Assembly (NCBI GenBank): GCA_024711005.1
Contig: JANJTQ010000046.1
Span: forward strand, 1-34,179
Length of the DNA: 34,179 nucleotides
Source: Opitutaceae bacterium
GTDB taxonomy: Bacteria > Verrucomicrobiota > Verrucomicrobiia > Opitutales > Opitutaceae
Reading direction: 5' to 3'
The position numbers and the translations under genes were made by a program. The notes under the pieces were generated by a model. It did not search any database and was not told the origin of the DNA. It was given only the letters and a program-made list of their open reading frames with translations. Below, in pieces: positions 27,737 to 34,179 of the stretch. The stretch's first letter is position 1; each line of letters begins with the position of its first letter.

Positions 27737-28781
27737 CGGCGGGAGCAGCCTCCTCGTTTTCAGCGGGCTTGGCATCCGCGCTGGCGACGTTGCTGGCGGG
27801 AACGACCTTCGCTCCATCGGCCGGTGCCACCACGGTGGTCAGTTCAAAAGACGAACGGCCCTGCTTGACGGCTATCGTGATTCTCAACGCCTGCACGGTC
27901 ATCCCATAGCCGAGTTTCGACGGTTGTCCGCCGGCCACGGCCGCAATGCTGCGCTCGCTCTTGAAAAAGCCCGGACCTTGCGACTGATAGCCGCCCGTGC
28001 CGCCGAGATATTCGTTCACGCGCTGGACCTGCTGGGCGTCAAAAATTTCCTTGGCGAGCAGAGGCTCGAGCCGGCCTCCATTGATATTGGGGGTCTTGAA
28101 CCGATAGAGCGAAAACGTCTCCACGAAATGCCGGTGCAGGTCGTTCGGATTCCCCTCCTCGTCGAAAAACGCCTGGCGCACGCCCTCGATCGAGGCGAGT
28201 TCCGCAAACGAACGCAATGAGCGCTGCGGCGGTGCGAAGGGCAGCGGCAGTGCGTCGTAGTCGCGCGTCGTCGCGGCGTTCATGTCGGTCGGCGTGTAGT
28301 CCTTCCGGATCCACACAAGCAGCGAATCGGCGATCGGCTCCGCCTGGGTGTTCGTGAGCCCCCAGTACTCGAACAACGACACGAGCATGTCGGGTTTCAC
28401 CTCGGGCAGTGAAAGCTTGGCACTCTCATCCTCCATCCGAACCTCGACCGTCACACCCTCGGTGGGTTCGTAACCGGCGAATTCAAGTGGATTACTCCAG
28501 CCCTCGGCCGGGCTGTGCAACCCTTCGGCCACCTCGCGGAAATCCTCCAATACAGCCAAAGTGGTTTCGAGAGCCGAATAGGCTTCCAGCCGCAGCCGGC
28601 TCGCGTCGGCCTCACGAATCGGAACAATCAGATCCGTACTCGCCTTCTCGATAAAGAGCAGCAAGGCGGACGTGGCAAAGACCAGTGTGACCAGTACGAT
28701 GAGCAGCACGGAGCCGCGTCGGCGCAGAATGACCTGCGAACGGTCGACAACGGATGAAAGGGATGGGGCCAGGTCGTTCAT
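27684..28781 (-). CDS. gspK: Type II secretion minor pseudopilin GspK
   Basis: 365 residues from the ATG at 28781, as the frame stands. The prepilin leader ends RRRG before SVLLIVLVTLVFATSALLLF (about residues 24-43), and Glu at +5 is absent as is normal for GspK. The large globular part (about 50-320) includes GspK-typical ESAKLSLPEV and ADSLLVWIRKDYTPTDMNAA, where a helix-hairpin region with acidic metal ligands is expected. GspK forms the pseudopilus tip with GspI and GspJ. A one-base change in the C8 run at 27729-27736 would replace the last residues and lengthen the protein to about 394. Its start is one base after the gspJ stop. Confidence 0.88.
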   Translation of the reverse strand: MNDLAPSLSSVVDRSQVILRRRGSVLLIVLVTLVFATSALLLFIEKASTDLIVPIREADASRLRLEAYSALETTLAVLEDFREVAEGLHSPAEGWSNPLEFAGYEPTEGVTVEVRMEDESAKLSLPEVKPDMLVSLFEYWGLTNTQAEPIADSLLVWIRKDYTPTDMNAATTRDYDALPLPFAPPQRSLRSFAELASIEGVRQAFFDEEGNPNDLHRHFVETFSLYRFKTPNINGGRLEPLLAKEIFDAQQVQRVNEYLGGTGGYQSQGPGFFKSERSIAAVAGGQPSKLGYGMTVQALRITIAVKQGRSSFELTTVVAPADGAKVVPASNVASADAKPAENEEAAPAAPPGLVQHSNDGRSRGR

Positions 28782-28782
28782 C

Positions 28783-29424
28783 TCAGAAAACCGGCACACC
28801 TTGCGTGACCGTCGGCAACATGATGAGCACCTCCTGCGAACGCGTTCGGTAGGTGAACTTTAGGCGCAGACGCCGGGGTGCCTCGTATTCACCCTGGGCG
28901 TTGCGACGCGGCTGCGGCTCGTTTTTCCAGTTCTTAAAATCCGCATCGTAATAGTCATAGCTCATCGCTGACACCAATGGGGACACAACGGTTTCCCGGG
29001 GCGACTGATCCGCGAAATTTTTTTCCAGCCGGGAATGCCACAAAAACAACAACCCGGTGCCTTCGCGCACCGACAAGGAACACACCACCTCGGGCAGCGG
29101 CTGGCCCGGCCAGACAAACATGCGACTGCCTTCAAACAGTTCGAAGGTGAGCAGCGTCTCCGTCATCCCCGCCTGGGTACGAATCTCCTGAACCGTGATC
29201 GGCGGCTGGTCGGGGGTGCCGGCCGGCGGCAATGCGGCGGAGCGCAGCTCGTTTTCAAGGAAGCGCGTGACCGCACGGACATGTTGATCGAAAAGCCGCA
29301 GATCGGTGTTCCGCCCCCATAGTTCGCCCATGGAAAACACAAACGTGTTCAGCGCGATCATCAGCAAACCCGTGAGGGCAAGGGCGACCAGCGTCTCAAG
29401 CAGGGTGAATCCGCGGCGCCTCAT
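28783..29424 (-). CDS. gspJ: Type II secretion minor pseudopilin GspJ
   Basis: 213 residues from the ATG at 29424. Short leader MRRRG then FTLLETLVALALTGLLMIAL, with the conserved Glu at +5 of the mature protein. The globular domain contains RAVTRFLENELRSAALPP and a late strand LRLKFTYRTRSQEVLIML, consistent with GspJ size (about 200). It belongs to the GspH-I-J-K minor pseudopilin complex at the tip of the pseudopilus. It overlaps gspI by 4 nt (ATGA) and is followed by gspK after one base. Confidence 0.88.
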   Translation of the reverse strand: MRRRGFTLLETLVALALTGLLMIALNTFVFSMGELWGRNTDLRLFDQHVRAVTRFLENELRSAALPPAGTPDQPPITVQEIRTQAGMTETLLTFELFEGSRMFVWPGQPLPEVVCSLSVREGTGLLFLWHSRLEKNFADQSPRETVVSPLVSAMSYDYYDADFKNWKNEPQPRRNAQGEYEAPRRLRLKFTYRTRSQEVLIMLPTVTQGVPVF

Positions 29425-29882
29425 TTGTTCACCCCTTCCAAAATCTTGACGATACGATCGCGCGAAGCGGCACGCAGAGTCGACCGGTCGGCCGCCACCG
29501 ACCAAGTCGGACGCAACACGCGAAACACCTGCCGAATCCCCTGGGGCTTGAGCGAGCCCGAGCCCGTGATCTCACACTCGAAGGTAACCGTGAAGAGATC
29601 GGCTTCGTTGGTCGGTTCGATCGTCGCCGTCCAGCGGATACGACGGCCGTCGTTCCCTTCAAATTCCCCGCCTTGCCGGGCGAGTTCCACATCGGGTTGG
29701 TTGAGCAGCTGCGCACGGGCAAACTGCATCTCGGGATCGTTCACCGTCGCCCGCCTCGCGGCCTCGTATCCATTGAGCACATTCACATAGCCCACCGCGA
29801 GCGCGATGGCCGAGGTCGCGAGAATCGCGATGGCGATCAGCACCTCGATCAGAGTAAAACCCGACTGACGTGGACGGCTCAT
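29421..29882 (-). CDS. gspI: Type II secretion minor pseudopilin GspI
   Basis: 153 residues from the ATG at 29882. Leader MSRPRQSG is followed by FTLIEVLIAIAILATSAIAL, with Glu at +5. The small globular domain (about 45-150) fits GspI size. It recruits GspJ and GspK to start the pseudopilus. It is coupled at both ends, by ATGA overlaps with gspH upstream and gspJ downstream. An upstream open stretch of 34 codons in the same frame lies inside gspH and is not used as a start here. Confidence 0.88.
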   Translation of the reverse strand: MSRPRQSGFTLIEVLIAIAILATSAIALAVGYVNVLNGYEAARRATVNDPEMQFARAQLLNQPDVELARQGGEFEGNDGRRIRWTATIEPTNEADLFTVTFECEITGSGSLKPQGIRQVFRVLRPTWSVAADRSTLRAASRDRIVKILEGVNK

Positions 29883-30400
29883 CGGACGGGTTGGTTGGTG
29901 AGAATGGGCGCACAGGTCCAAGGATCGATCTCCAGCACACGAGCGCCATTCCGGGTTTTCAGTTGCACGCGAAACGGTGAACACGTGCCGTCCCGATAAA
30001 ACGTCACGAACGGCATCGTCTGCGTTTCAATCAACTCCCCGCCGACCAGCATCGCCGAAAACGTTCCGGGGGATTTGGGCGGGAGAAAATCGAGTTCGGC
30101 GGTCTCCTTCGCAACGAACGGATACCGCACTCCTCCGTCTTCCGAGGACGCGACGAATTCACCTTTTGCAGGATCGAAACGCAGGCGCACATCCCGATTA
30201 CCGAGCAGCGCTTCTTTGCGGACTTCGCCGACAGCGCTCCAAAAAAGCTCCTCCGGAGTTTTCGGACGATCGCGCAGAAGACTGTTGGCCCCCACCACGA
30301 GCACACCGGTCAGCAGCGCGATCAGCGCAAGCGTCACCAGCACCTCAAGCAATGTAAAACCGCCCCGGCCGCAGGGGGATCTCGGAGCGGTTGCAGACAT
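29879..30400 (-). CDS. gspH: Type II secretion minor pseudopilin GspH
   Basis: 173 residues from the ATG at 30400. The leader (MSATAPRSPCGRGG) precedes FTLLEVLVTLALIALLTGVL, with Glu at +5. The following domain contains FWSAVGEVRKEALLGNRDVRLRF, the pattern of GspH/FimT-type pseudopilins, and ends with strands FVTFYRDGTCSP and a C-terminal Cys-containing stretch. GspH links the minor tip to the GspG shaft. 28 bp separate it from gspG, and it overlaps gspI by 4 nt. Confidence 0.87.
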   Translation of the reverse strand: MSATAPRSPCGRGGFTLLEVLVTLALIALLTGVLVVGANSLLRDRPKTPEELFWSAVGEVRKEALLGNRDVRLRFDPAKGEFVASSEDGGVRYPFVAKETAELDFLPPKSPGTFSAMLVGGELIETQTMPFVTFYRDGTCSPFRVQLKTRNGARVLEIDPWTCAPILTNQPVR

Positions 30401-30428
30401 GAGACGCGTGGCAGTGGCCGCGGACGGC

Positions 30429-30875
30429 TTACCAATTGCCAATATCGTCGGGCGTACCCTCGGCCTTGTCGGGACCCTTGGAGAACAGATCGTAGCTGTC
30501 TTTGTTCTTCGTGCCGGGGTAACGATATACGTAGGGCTCCTGCCAGGGATCGACGGGGACCTTGGCCCCCGGGGACTCAAGGTAGGGTCCGCGCCAGTTG
30601 TCGGCCTTGTTTTGCGGTGCCGTTACCAGCGCCTGCAATCCCTCGGCCGTGGAGGGATAGTCTCCCATATTGATGCGATAGGCGGCGAGGGGGGCCTTGA
30701 TGCTCTGGCGGACAAATATTTCGGCGGTGGAGACTTGGGAGCCACCAAAGATCTTGCCGGCATTGGTCACGCCGAGACCGACCAGCAGTCCGATGATGGC
30801 CAGGACCACCAGGATTTCGAGCAGGGTGAACGCACGACGGGATGCGCGAAGGGATTTGCGGGGAGATAAACACAT
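30429..30875 (-). CDS. gspG: Type II secretion major pseudopilin GspG
   Basis: 148 residues from the ATG at 30875. It makes the shaft of the periplasmic pseudopilus. The leader ends SRRA before FTLLEILVVLAIIGLLVGLG, so the residue before the cleavage site is Ala15 and not the usual Gly. The rest is typical: YRINMGDYPSTAEGLQALV, NWRGPYL, VPVDPWQEPYVYRYPG, and the C-terminal calcium-site region FSKGPDKAEGTPDDIGNW. Length is normal. It is the first gene of the minus-strand secretion operon and lies just after tRNA-Arg and its terminator on the same strand. Confidence 0.95.
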   Translation of the reverse strand: MCLSPRKSLRASRRAFTLLEILVVLAIIGLLVGLGVTNAGKIFGGSQVSTAEIFVRQSIKAPLAAYRINMGDYPSTAEGLQALVTAPQNKADNWRGPYLESPGAKVPVDPWQEPYVYRYPGTKNKDSYDLFSKGPDKAEGTPDDIGNW

Positions 30876-30906
30876 ACGAAGGAAGAGGAGTTGACGGTAG
30901 AAACGC

Positions 30907-30932
30907 TAAAAAGTTGCGCGGTAATAGCGCAA
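30907..30932 (-). terminator. Intrinsic terminator of tRNA-Arg
   Basis: Read on the minus strand, TTGCGC and GCGCAA (plus-strand 30927-30932 and 30914-30919) form a 6-bp stem with a 7-base loop, followed directly by CTTTTTAG. It begins about 17 bases after the tRNA and ends 31 bases before the gspG start codon. gspG therefore needs readthrough or a promoter in this short gap. Confidence 0.7.
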
Positions 30933-30948
30933 AAGCGATTTGAAAGAC

Positions 30949-31024
30949 TGGTGCCCCCGCCCGGACTTGAACCGGGATACGCGGTTTAGGAAACCGCTGC
31001 TCTATCCAGTTGAGCTACGGGGAC
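30949..31024 (-). tRNA. tRNA-Arg (anticodon CCU)
   Basis: Read on the minus strand, GTCCCCG pairs with CGGGGGC (one G-U pair), followed by A and encoded CCA. The D arm TAGCTCAACTGGATAGAGCA, the T arm CCCGGTTCAAGTCCGGG, and the anticodon stem GCGGT/ACCGC around TTCCTAA are all clear. Anticodon CCT reads AGG, a rare arginine codon in GC-rich genomes. 76 bases including CCA. Confidence 0.97.
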
Positions 31025-31069
31025 GATCAAAACGCCAATCAAGCGCCAACTTGGGGACTGGATTGTAGG

Positions 31070-31099
31070 TTGACAATCTTTGCCTGCACCGGTTTTCAT
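31070..31099 (+). promoter_or_regulatory. Probable sigma-70 promoter of rpsR
   Basis: TTGACA at 31070-31075 is a perfect -35 box. With an 18-base spacer, TTTCAT (31094-31099) matches four of six -10 positions. Transcription would start near 31106, only about 9 bases before the rpsR ATG, so the leader would be very short. The divergent tRNA-Arg promoter shares the same 90-bp interval. Confidence 0.4.
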
Positions 31100-31114
31100 T
31101 CTCCCCTTTTTCAA

Positions 31115-31309
31115 ATGAGCACGACCGAAACCACCCAGCAGAGCCTCACGCCGGAACAGATCCCGTTCACGACGCCCCAAGCCTTGCGCAACTACGTCAC
31201 CGACACCGGCAAGATTCTGCCGCGCAAATACACCCACCTGTCCGCCAAGCAGCAACGCGCCGTTACGAAGACGATCAAGCAGTCCCGTAACAACCTGCTC
31301 GCCCTCTAA
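31115..31309 (+). CDS. rpsR: 30S ribosomal protein bS18
   Basis: 64 residues from the ATG at 31115. The C-terminal half LPRKYTHLSAKQQRAVTKTI followed by KQSRNNLLAL is diagnostic: bS18 proteins carry R-x-T-x-[LV]-x-x-x-Q-R-x-[LV]-x-x-A-I-K-x-A-R at this point. It binds bS6 and 16S rRNA in the platform of the small subunit. The N-terminal third is Thr/Gln-rich and poorly conserved. It is unusually separate here, without rpsF, ssb or rplI beside it; instead it is followed by a strong terminator and sua5. Classical zinc-binding Cys residues are absent, so this is a C-minus form. Confidence 0.93.
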   Translation: MSTTETTQQSLTPEQIPFTTPQALRNYVTDTGKILPRKYTHLSAKQQRAVTKTIKQSRNNLLAL

Positions 31310-31331
31310 GCGACCGGTAACGATTTTCAGC

Positions 31332-31362
31332 AAAGGCCGGAGCTCACCCCTCCGGCCTTTTT
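31332..31362 (+). terminator. Intrinsic terminator after rpsR
   Basis: AAAGGCCGGAG (31332-31342) pairs perfectly with CTCCGGCCTTT (31350-31360) across a 7-base loop, and the arm runs into a T5 tract. It ends only 6 bases before the sua5 ATG at 31369. Confidence 0.9.
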
Positions 31363-31368
31363 CATGCA

Positions 31369-32376
31369 ATGAAGCCAGCCGTCACCGCACGGATTTATCG
31401 CCCGACTCCGAGGAACCTCGCGCTCCTCGCCCGCGTGCTCGCACAGGGCGGCTTGGTCGCTGCTCCTACCGAGACGGTATATGGTCTCGCGGCGGATGCC
31501 CTGAACGCAAAGGCCTGCCGGGCAATTTTCCGGGCCAAGGGGCGTCCCGCCGACGATCCGCTGATCGTCCATGTCGATTCCGTCACCCAAGCCGGAGAAA
31601 TCGCCGAATTAAATGATGCGGCCCGCAAAGTCGCCCGCGCATTCTGGCCTGGCCCATTGACACTGATACTTCCGAAGCGGCCCGCAGTGCCTGCCATTGT
31701 CACCTCGGGGTTGCCCAGCGTCGCCGTGCGCATGCCCGCCCACCGAGCTTTCCGCGAACTCATCCGTCGCAGCGGACGACCCCTTGCGGCCCCGAGCGCC
31801 AATCCTTTCGGCTACGTCAGTCCGACCACGGCCGACCATGTGCGCGACGGACTGGGACAGCGCATCCAATACATCCTCGATGGCGGGTTCGCAAAAATAG
31901 GCGTCGAGTCCACCATTCTCGATCTGCGCGATCCCAATAAACCCGCGCTGCTACGTCCGGGCGCAATCTCGCGTGAAGAGTTGGAACGCGTGCTCGGGCG
32001 GAAAGTCGCAGCCTACCGGCACAAGGTACGACCGGCCACCGCGGCCGTCGCCCCCGGCATGCTGGAGCGGCACTACAGTCCGCGCACCCCAATGACTCTG
32101 ACCCGGAAACTCACGCGTAACCACGTACAACAGGCGGGGACCAACGAAGCGCTCCTCTTTGTTCAACGACCCACAGGACTCGTCGGAAAAAACGTCTTCT
32201 GGCTGTCCGATGAACCCGATGGGCTGAACCAGGCGGCACATCGCCTCTTTCGGCAGCTGCGATTCCTGGATAATGGCAAATGGTCGCATATTCACGCCGA
32301 GTTCGCCTCCGGTTCCGGAGCGCTTGCACGGGCGATCAACGACCGCCTCGCCCGCGCCGCCGCAAAAAGAAAATAA
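31369..32376 (+). CDS. sua5: Threonylcarbamoyl-AMP synthase, Sua5 type
   Basis: 335 residues from the ATG at 31369. The N-terminal YrdC/TsaC domain (about 8-205) shows GGLVAAPTETVYGLAADA, FRAKGRPADDPLIVHV, WPGPLTLILPKR, SVAVRMPAH and PLAAPSANPFGYVSPT, plus VESTILDL. The linker PGMLERHYSPRTP (about 228-240) and a C-terminal Sua5 domain (about 245-330) distinguish it from the shorter TsaC. It joins threonine, bicarbonate and ATP to make threonylcarbamoyl-AMP for t6A37 in ANN-reading tRNAs. A two-codon open frame (ATG CAA TGA, 31364-31372) overlaps its start codon. The stop lies in the following hairpin. Confidence 0.95.
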   Translation: MKPAVTARIYRPTPRNLALLARVLAQGGLVAAPTETVYGLAADALNAKACRAIFRAKGRPADDPLIVHVDSVTQAGEIAELNDAARKVARAFWPGPLTLILPKRPAVPAIVTSGLPSVAVRMPAHRAFRELIRRSGRPLAAPSANPFGYVSPTTADHVRDGLGQRIQYILDGGFAKIGVESTILDLRDPNKPALLRPGAISREELERVLGRKVAAYRHKVRPATAAVAPGMLERHYSPRTPMTLTRKLTRNHVQQAGTNEALLFVQRPTGLVGKNVFWLSDEPDGLNQAAHRLFRQLRFLDNGKWSHIHAEFASGSGALARAINDRLARAAAKRK

Positions 32377-32404
32377 GGGCGGCCGGTGTGCTGGCCGCCC
32401 TTAT
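32373..32404. terminator. Hairpin between convergent sua5 and tyrosine-kinase genes
   Basis: ATAAGGGCGGCC (32373-32384) pairs perfectly over 12 bp with GGCCGCCCTTAT (32393-32404), 8-base loop. The sua5 stop codon lies in the left arm. Because it is symmetrical and A/T-flanked, it can end transcription from both directions; the kinase gene ends 26 bases away. Confidence 0.75.
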
Positions 32405-32429
32405 CGGGAGTGGTCTTCAGTTCGCCGGA

Positions 32430-34179
32430 TCAGCGTTCCGGAGCGGGATCGTCCTTGGACATCACCACATAGTAATCCTTGTAGGACTTGTCGTAGTATT
32501 GAGCGTAGTAGTACCCGGATACAGCGAGGTTCAGACCATTGAGCACCGCACCGAATACCGGAACGTTGGTCTCGAGCAGTTTCTTGGCGCTGAACTGGGC
32601 GGCTTTACGACGCACTTTGTTGAAGAAAATGGTGAAGACCGAGCCATCAACCAACGGAAGGATGATGAGTGCATCACTCACGGCCGCCAGCGGAGGCGTG
32701 TCAAAGAAGACGCGGTCGTAACGTTTACGGAGATCCGCGATCATGGACTCAAAGTTCTTTCCGTTAAGGATCTGGGTCGGGCTCTTGGCCCGGCCACCCG
32801 TCGGAATCACGTCGAGGTTGGGATGAACACCACGAATGACCACGTCGTCGATGGTCGCCGTGCCCGCACAGATATCGATCACACCTTTGCGATTCTCCAA
32901 CCGGAATGATTTATGGATATTCGGTTTGCGAAGATCGCAATCGACGATGGCAACGCGCTCGCCGTGGGCAGCAAACGTGAGCGCCAGATTGGTCGCGGTA
33001 AAGGACTTGCCTTCGCCCGGAATGGTGCTGGTGACGAGAACGCACTGGGCGTTCTTACTCTCATCCTTGAGGCGCAAGCTGGAGTGTAGGGTGAGAAACG
33101 CTTCGCATACCTGACGATCCGCATTGTTGACGACGATCTGAGCCTTGTCCGGCTGCTCCATTTTTTTGATCTGCGGAATGATGCCGATCAAGGGCAGCCC
33201 CACCACTGCCTCGATGTCGAAGGAGCTCTTCACCCGGTCGTCAATGAAGGCCACGAAAAAGGCGAACGCCAAACCGAGGACCAAGCCACCCACAAAGCCA
33301 CCGCCGAGATTGAGCGGGATTTTGGGGAACACATAGTCCTTCTCCTGCGAAGGGGACGCCTTGTCCACGATGCGGGCATTTTGCGTCTCGAGATTAACCG
33401 CCATCGTGGTTTCACGCATACGGCCAATGATGCTTTGCAGCAACTCTTCGTTAATGAGCAACTTACTGGCGCGCTCGTTGTATTCGACGGCGGCGCGATC
33501 CAGCTCCATCGTTTCCATACCCGCCTGAACGAGTGAGGCACGAGCCTGCTCATCATTGCGACGGGCATTTTGGTATTCGGATTCAATGGTAGCGGCAGCA
33601 CTATTGATGGCGCGTTCCAATTCACGCTCGGCCTGTGCCAGCGAGTTCATCGTCTCCATCATCATCGGATGCTTCTCGCGATAGCGGTCGCGCAGTTGAG
33701 CGATCAGAATTTTTTTAGCGGATACCTCTCTGGACAACTGGTCGATCAGCGGCTGACTAGAGATAAAGGACAGTTCGATCAGATCGCCACCCGAAGCACG
33801 ACGTTCCTGCACCTGCTTCCAACGGATTTCGGCGTCCTTCAATTTGACGTCCGTCTGCGTGGCGTAAAGGTTCAGCGTTTTGAGTTTCTCGGTTACAATG
33901 TCCTTTCGATGATCGAGCGAGATCATGTTGTTCTTCTCGCGATAATTCTGAAGTTCGTTGGCCAGATCCTTAACCGTGCGCTCCTGCTGCTCGGCCCGGA
34001 TTTTCAACTCCTCGACGGCCTTCATCGTCTCGTCAATACGGACGCGCGCGTTGTAGGTGATGAACTCGTCCACAAACAAATTGGCCACCTTGGCGGCAAT
34101 CTGCCGATCTGGATGGCGATAAACGACGTGTATCAGGAGGCTGAGACGCTGCGGAATAATTTTCCGGTTCTCACCGAGC
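32430..34179 (-). CDS. Polysaccharide chain-length regulator / BY tyrosine autokinase (5' end beyond window)
   Basis: At least 583 residues; the frame stays open through the window end (ending with LGENRKIIPQRLSLLIHVVY in translation order at the edge), so the true start lies outside and the GTG at 34088 is internal. The visible part is the end of a Wzz domain with a long periplasmic coiled coil, then a transmembrane helix (GGGFVGGLVLGLAFAFFVAF), then the kinase: Walker A STIPGEGKSFTATN, A' VDCDLRKPN, and B FFDTPPLAAVSDA. The C terminus has the tyrosine cluster GYYYAQYYDKSYKDYYVV, the autophosphorylation site region. It controls export and length of a capsule or exopolysaccharide. Confidence 0.95.
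   Translation of the reverse strand, partial: LGENRKIIPQRLSLLIHVVYRHPDRQIAAKVANLFVDEFITYNARVRIDETMKAVEELKIRAEQQERTVKDLANELQNYREKNNMISLDHRKDIVTEKLKTLNLYATQTDVKLKDAEIRWKQVQERRASGGDLIELSFISSQPLIDQLSREVSAKKILIAQLRDRYREKHPMMMETMNSLAQAERELERAINSAAATIESEYQNARRNDEQARASLVQAGMETMELDRAAVEYNERASKLLINEELLQSIIGRMRETTMAVNLETQNARIVDKASPSQEKDYVFPKIPLNLGGGFVGGLVLGLAFAFFVAFIDDRVKSSFDIEAVVGLPLIGIIPQIKKMEQPDKAQIVVNNADRQVCEAFLTLHSSLRLKDESKNAQCVLVTSTIPGEGKSFTATNLALTFAAHGERVAIVDCDLRKPNIHKSFRLENRKGVIDICAGTATIDDVVIRGVHPNLDVIPTGGRAKSPTQILNGKNFESMIADLRKRYDRVFFDTPPLAAVSDALIILPLVDGSVFTIFFNKVRRKAAQFSAKKLLETNVPVFGAVLNGLNLAVSGYYYAQYYDKSYKDYYVVMSKDDPAPER

Overview
The window is GC-rich (roughly 60-65% G+C by eye), densely coded chromosomal DNA. 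The gene content (a lone bS18 gene, a split type II secretion locus, a CE7-type esterase, TGT carrying an extra domain, a BY-kinase) and the style of the intergenic hairpin repeats suggest a Verrucomicrobiota bacterium, most likely of the Opitutaceae. That assignment is inference from memory of such genomes, not a search result. I see no rRNA, CRISPR array, integrase or transposase, so this looks like ordinary core chromosome with lineage-specific genes.

Layout. 1-5211 (minus strand): a partial, very long coiled-coil protein led by a degenerate receiver domain, a DUF6496-type basic protein, a two-helix membrane/coiled-coil protein, the GTPase EngB, and an FMN-binding stress-type protein. 5342-9631 (plus): a queuosine transglycosylase fused to an MnmC-type methyltransferase, a paralogue of the membrane/coiled-coil protein with an extra C-terminal domain, and a YchJ-like SEC-C protein. 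9715-12618: glutaredoxin, a ring-cleaving-dioxygenase/glyoxalase protein, TrmO, a DUF1328 membrane peptide and a thiamine-binding-family protein. 12781-18297 (plus): tRNA-Leu(CAG), an acetyl xylan esterase, an SNF2 helicase with its SWIM zinc-finger partner, and KDPG aldolase. 18396-20369 (minus): aroC followed by a P-loop protein with a damaged Walker A motif.

20523-30875 is a type II secretion locus in two convergent halves: gspD-gspE-gspF on the plus strand, and gspG-H-I-J-K-L-M on the minus strand, read from right to left. Almost every junction in the minus-strand half is a 1-nt gap or an ATGA overlap. The exception, gspK to gspL, is explained by an eight-C run near the 3' end of gspK: removing one C lets gspK run on to an ATGA overlap with gspL. 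gspC, gspN and gspO are not present.

30949-34179: tRNA-Arg(CCU), rpsR, the t6A enzyme Sua5, and a polysaccharide tyrosine autokinase cut by the window end.

Themes. Several genes act on tRNA: Tgt-MnmC on wobble base 34, Sua5 and TrmO on base 37. The secretion system and esterase fit a polysaccharide-degrading lifestyle. The most noteworthy items are the Tgt-MnmC fusion, the 105-residue (15-heptad) tandem repeat behind a pseudo-receiver, the paired membrane/coiled-coil proteins, the gspK frameshift, and a family of paired hairpin repeats, one of which shows compensating stem changes.
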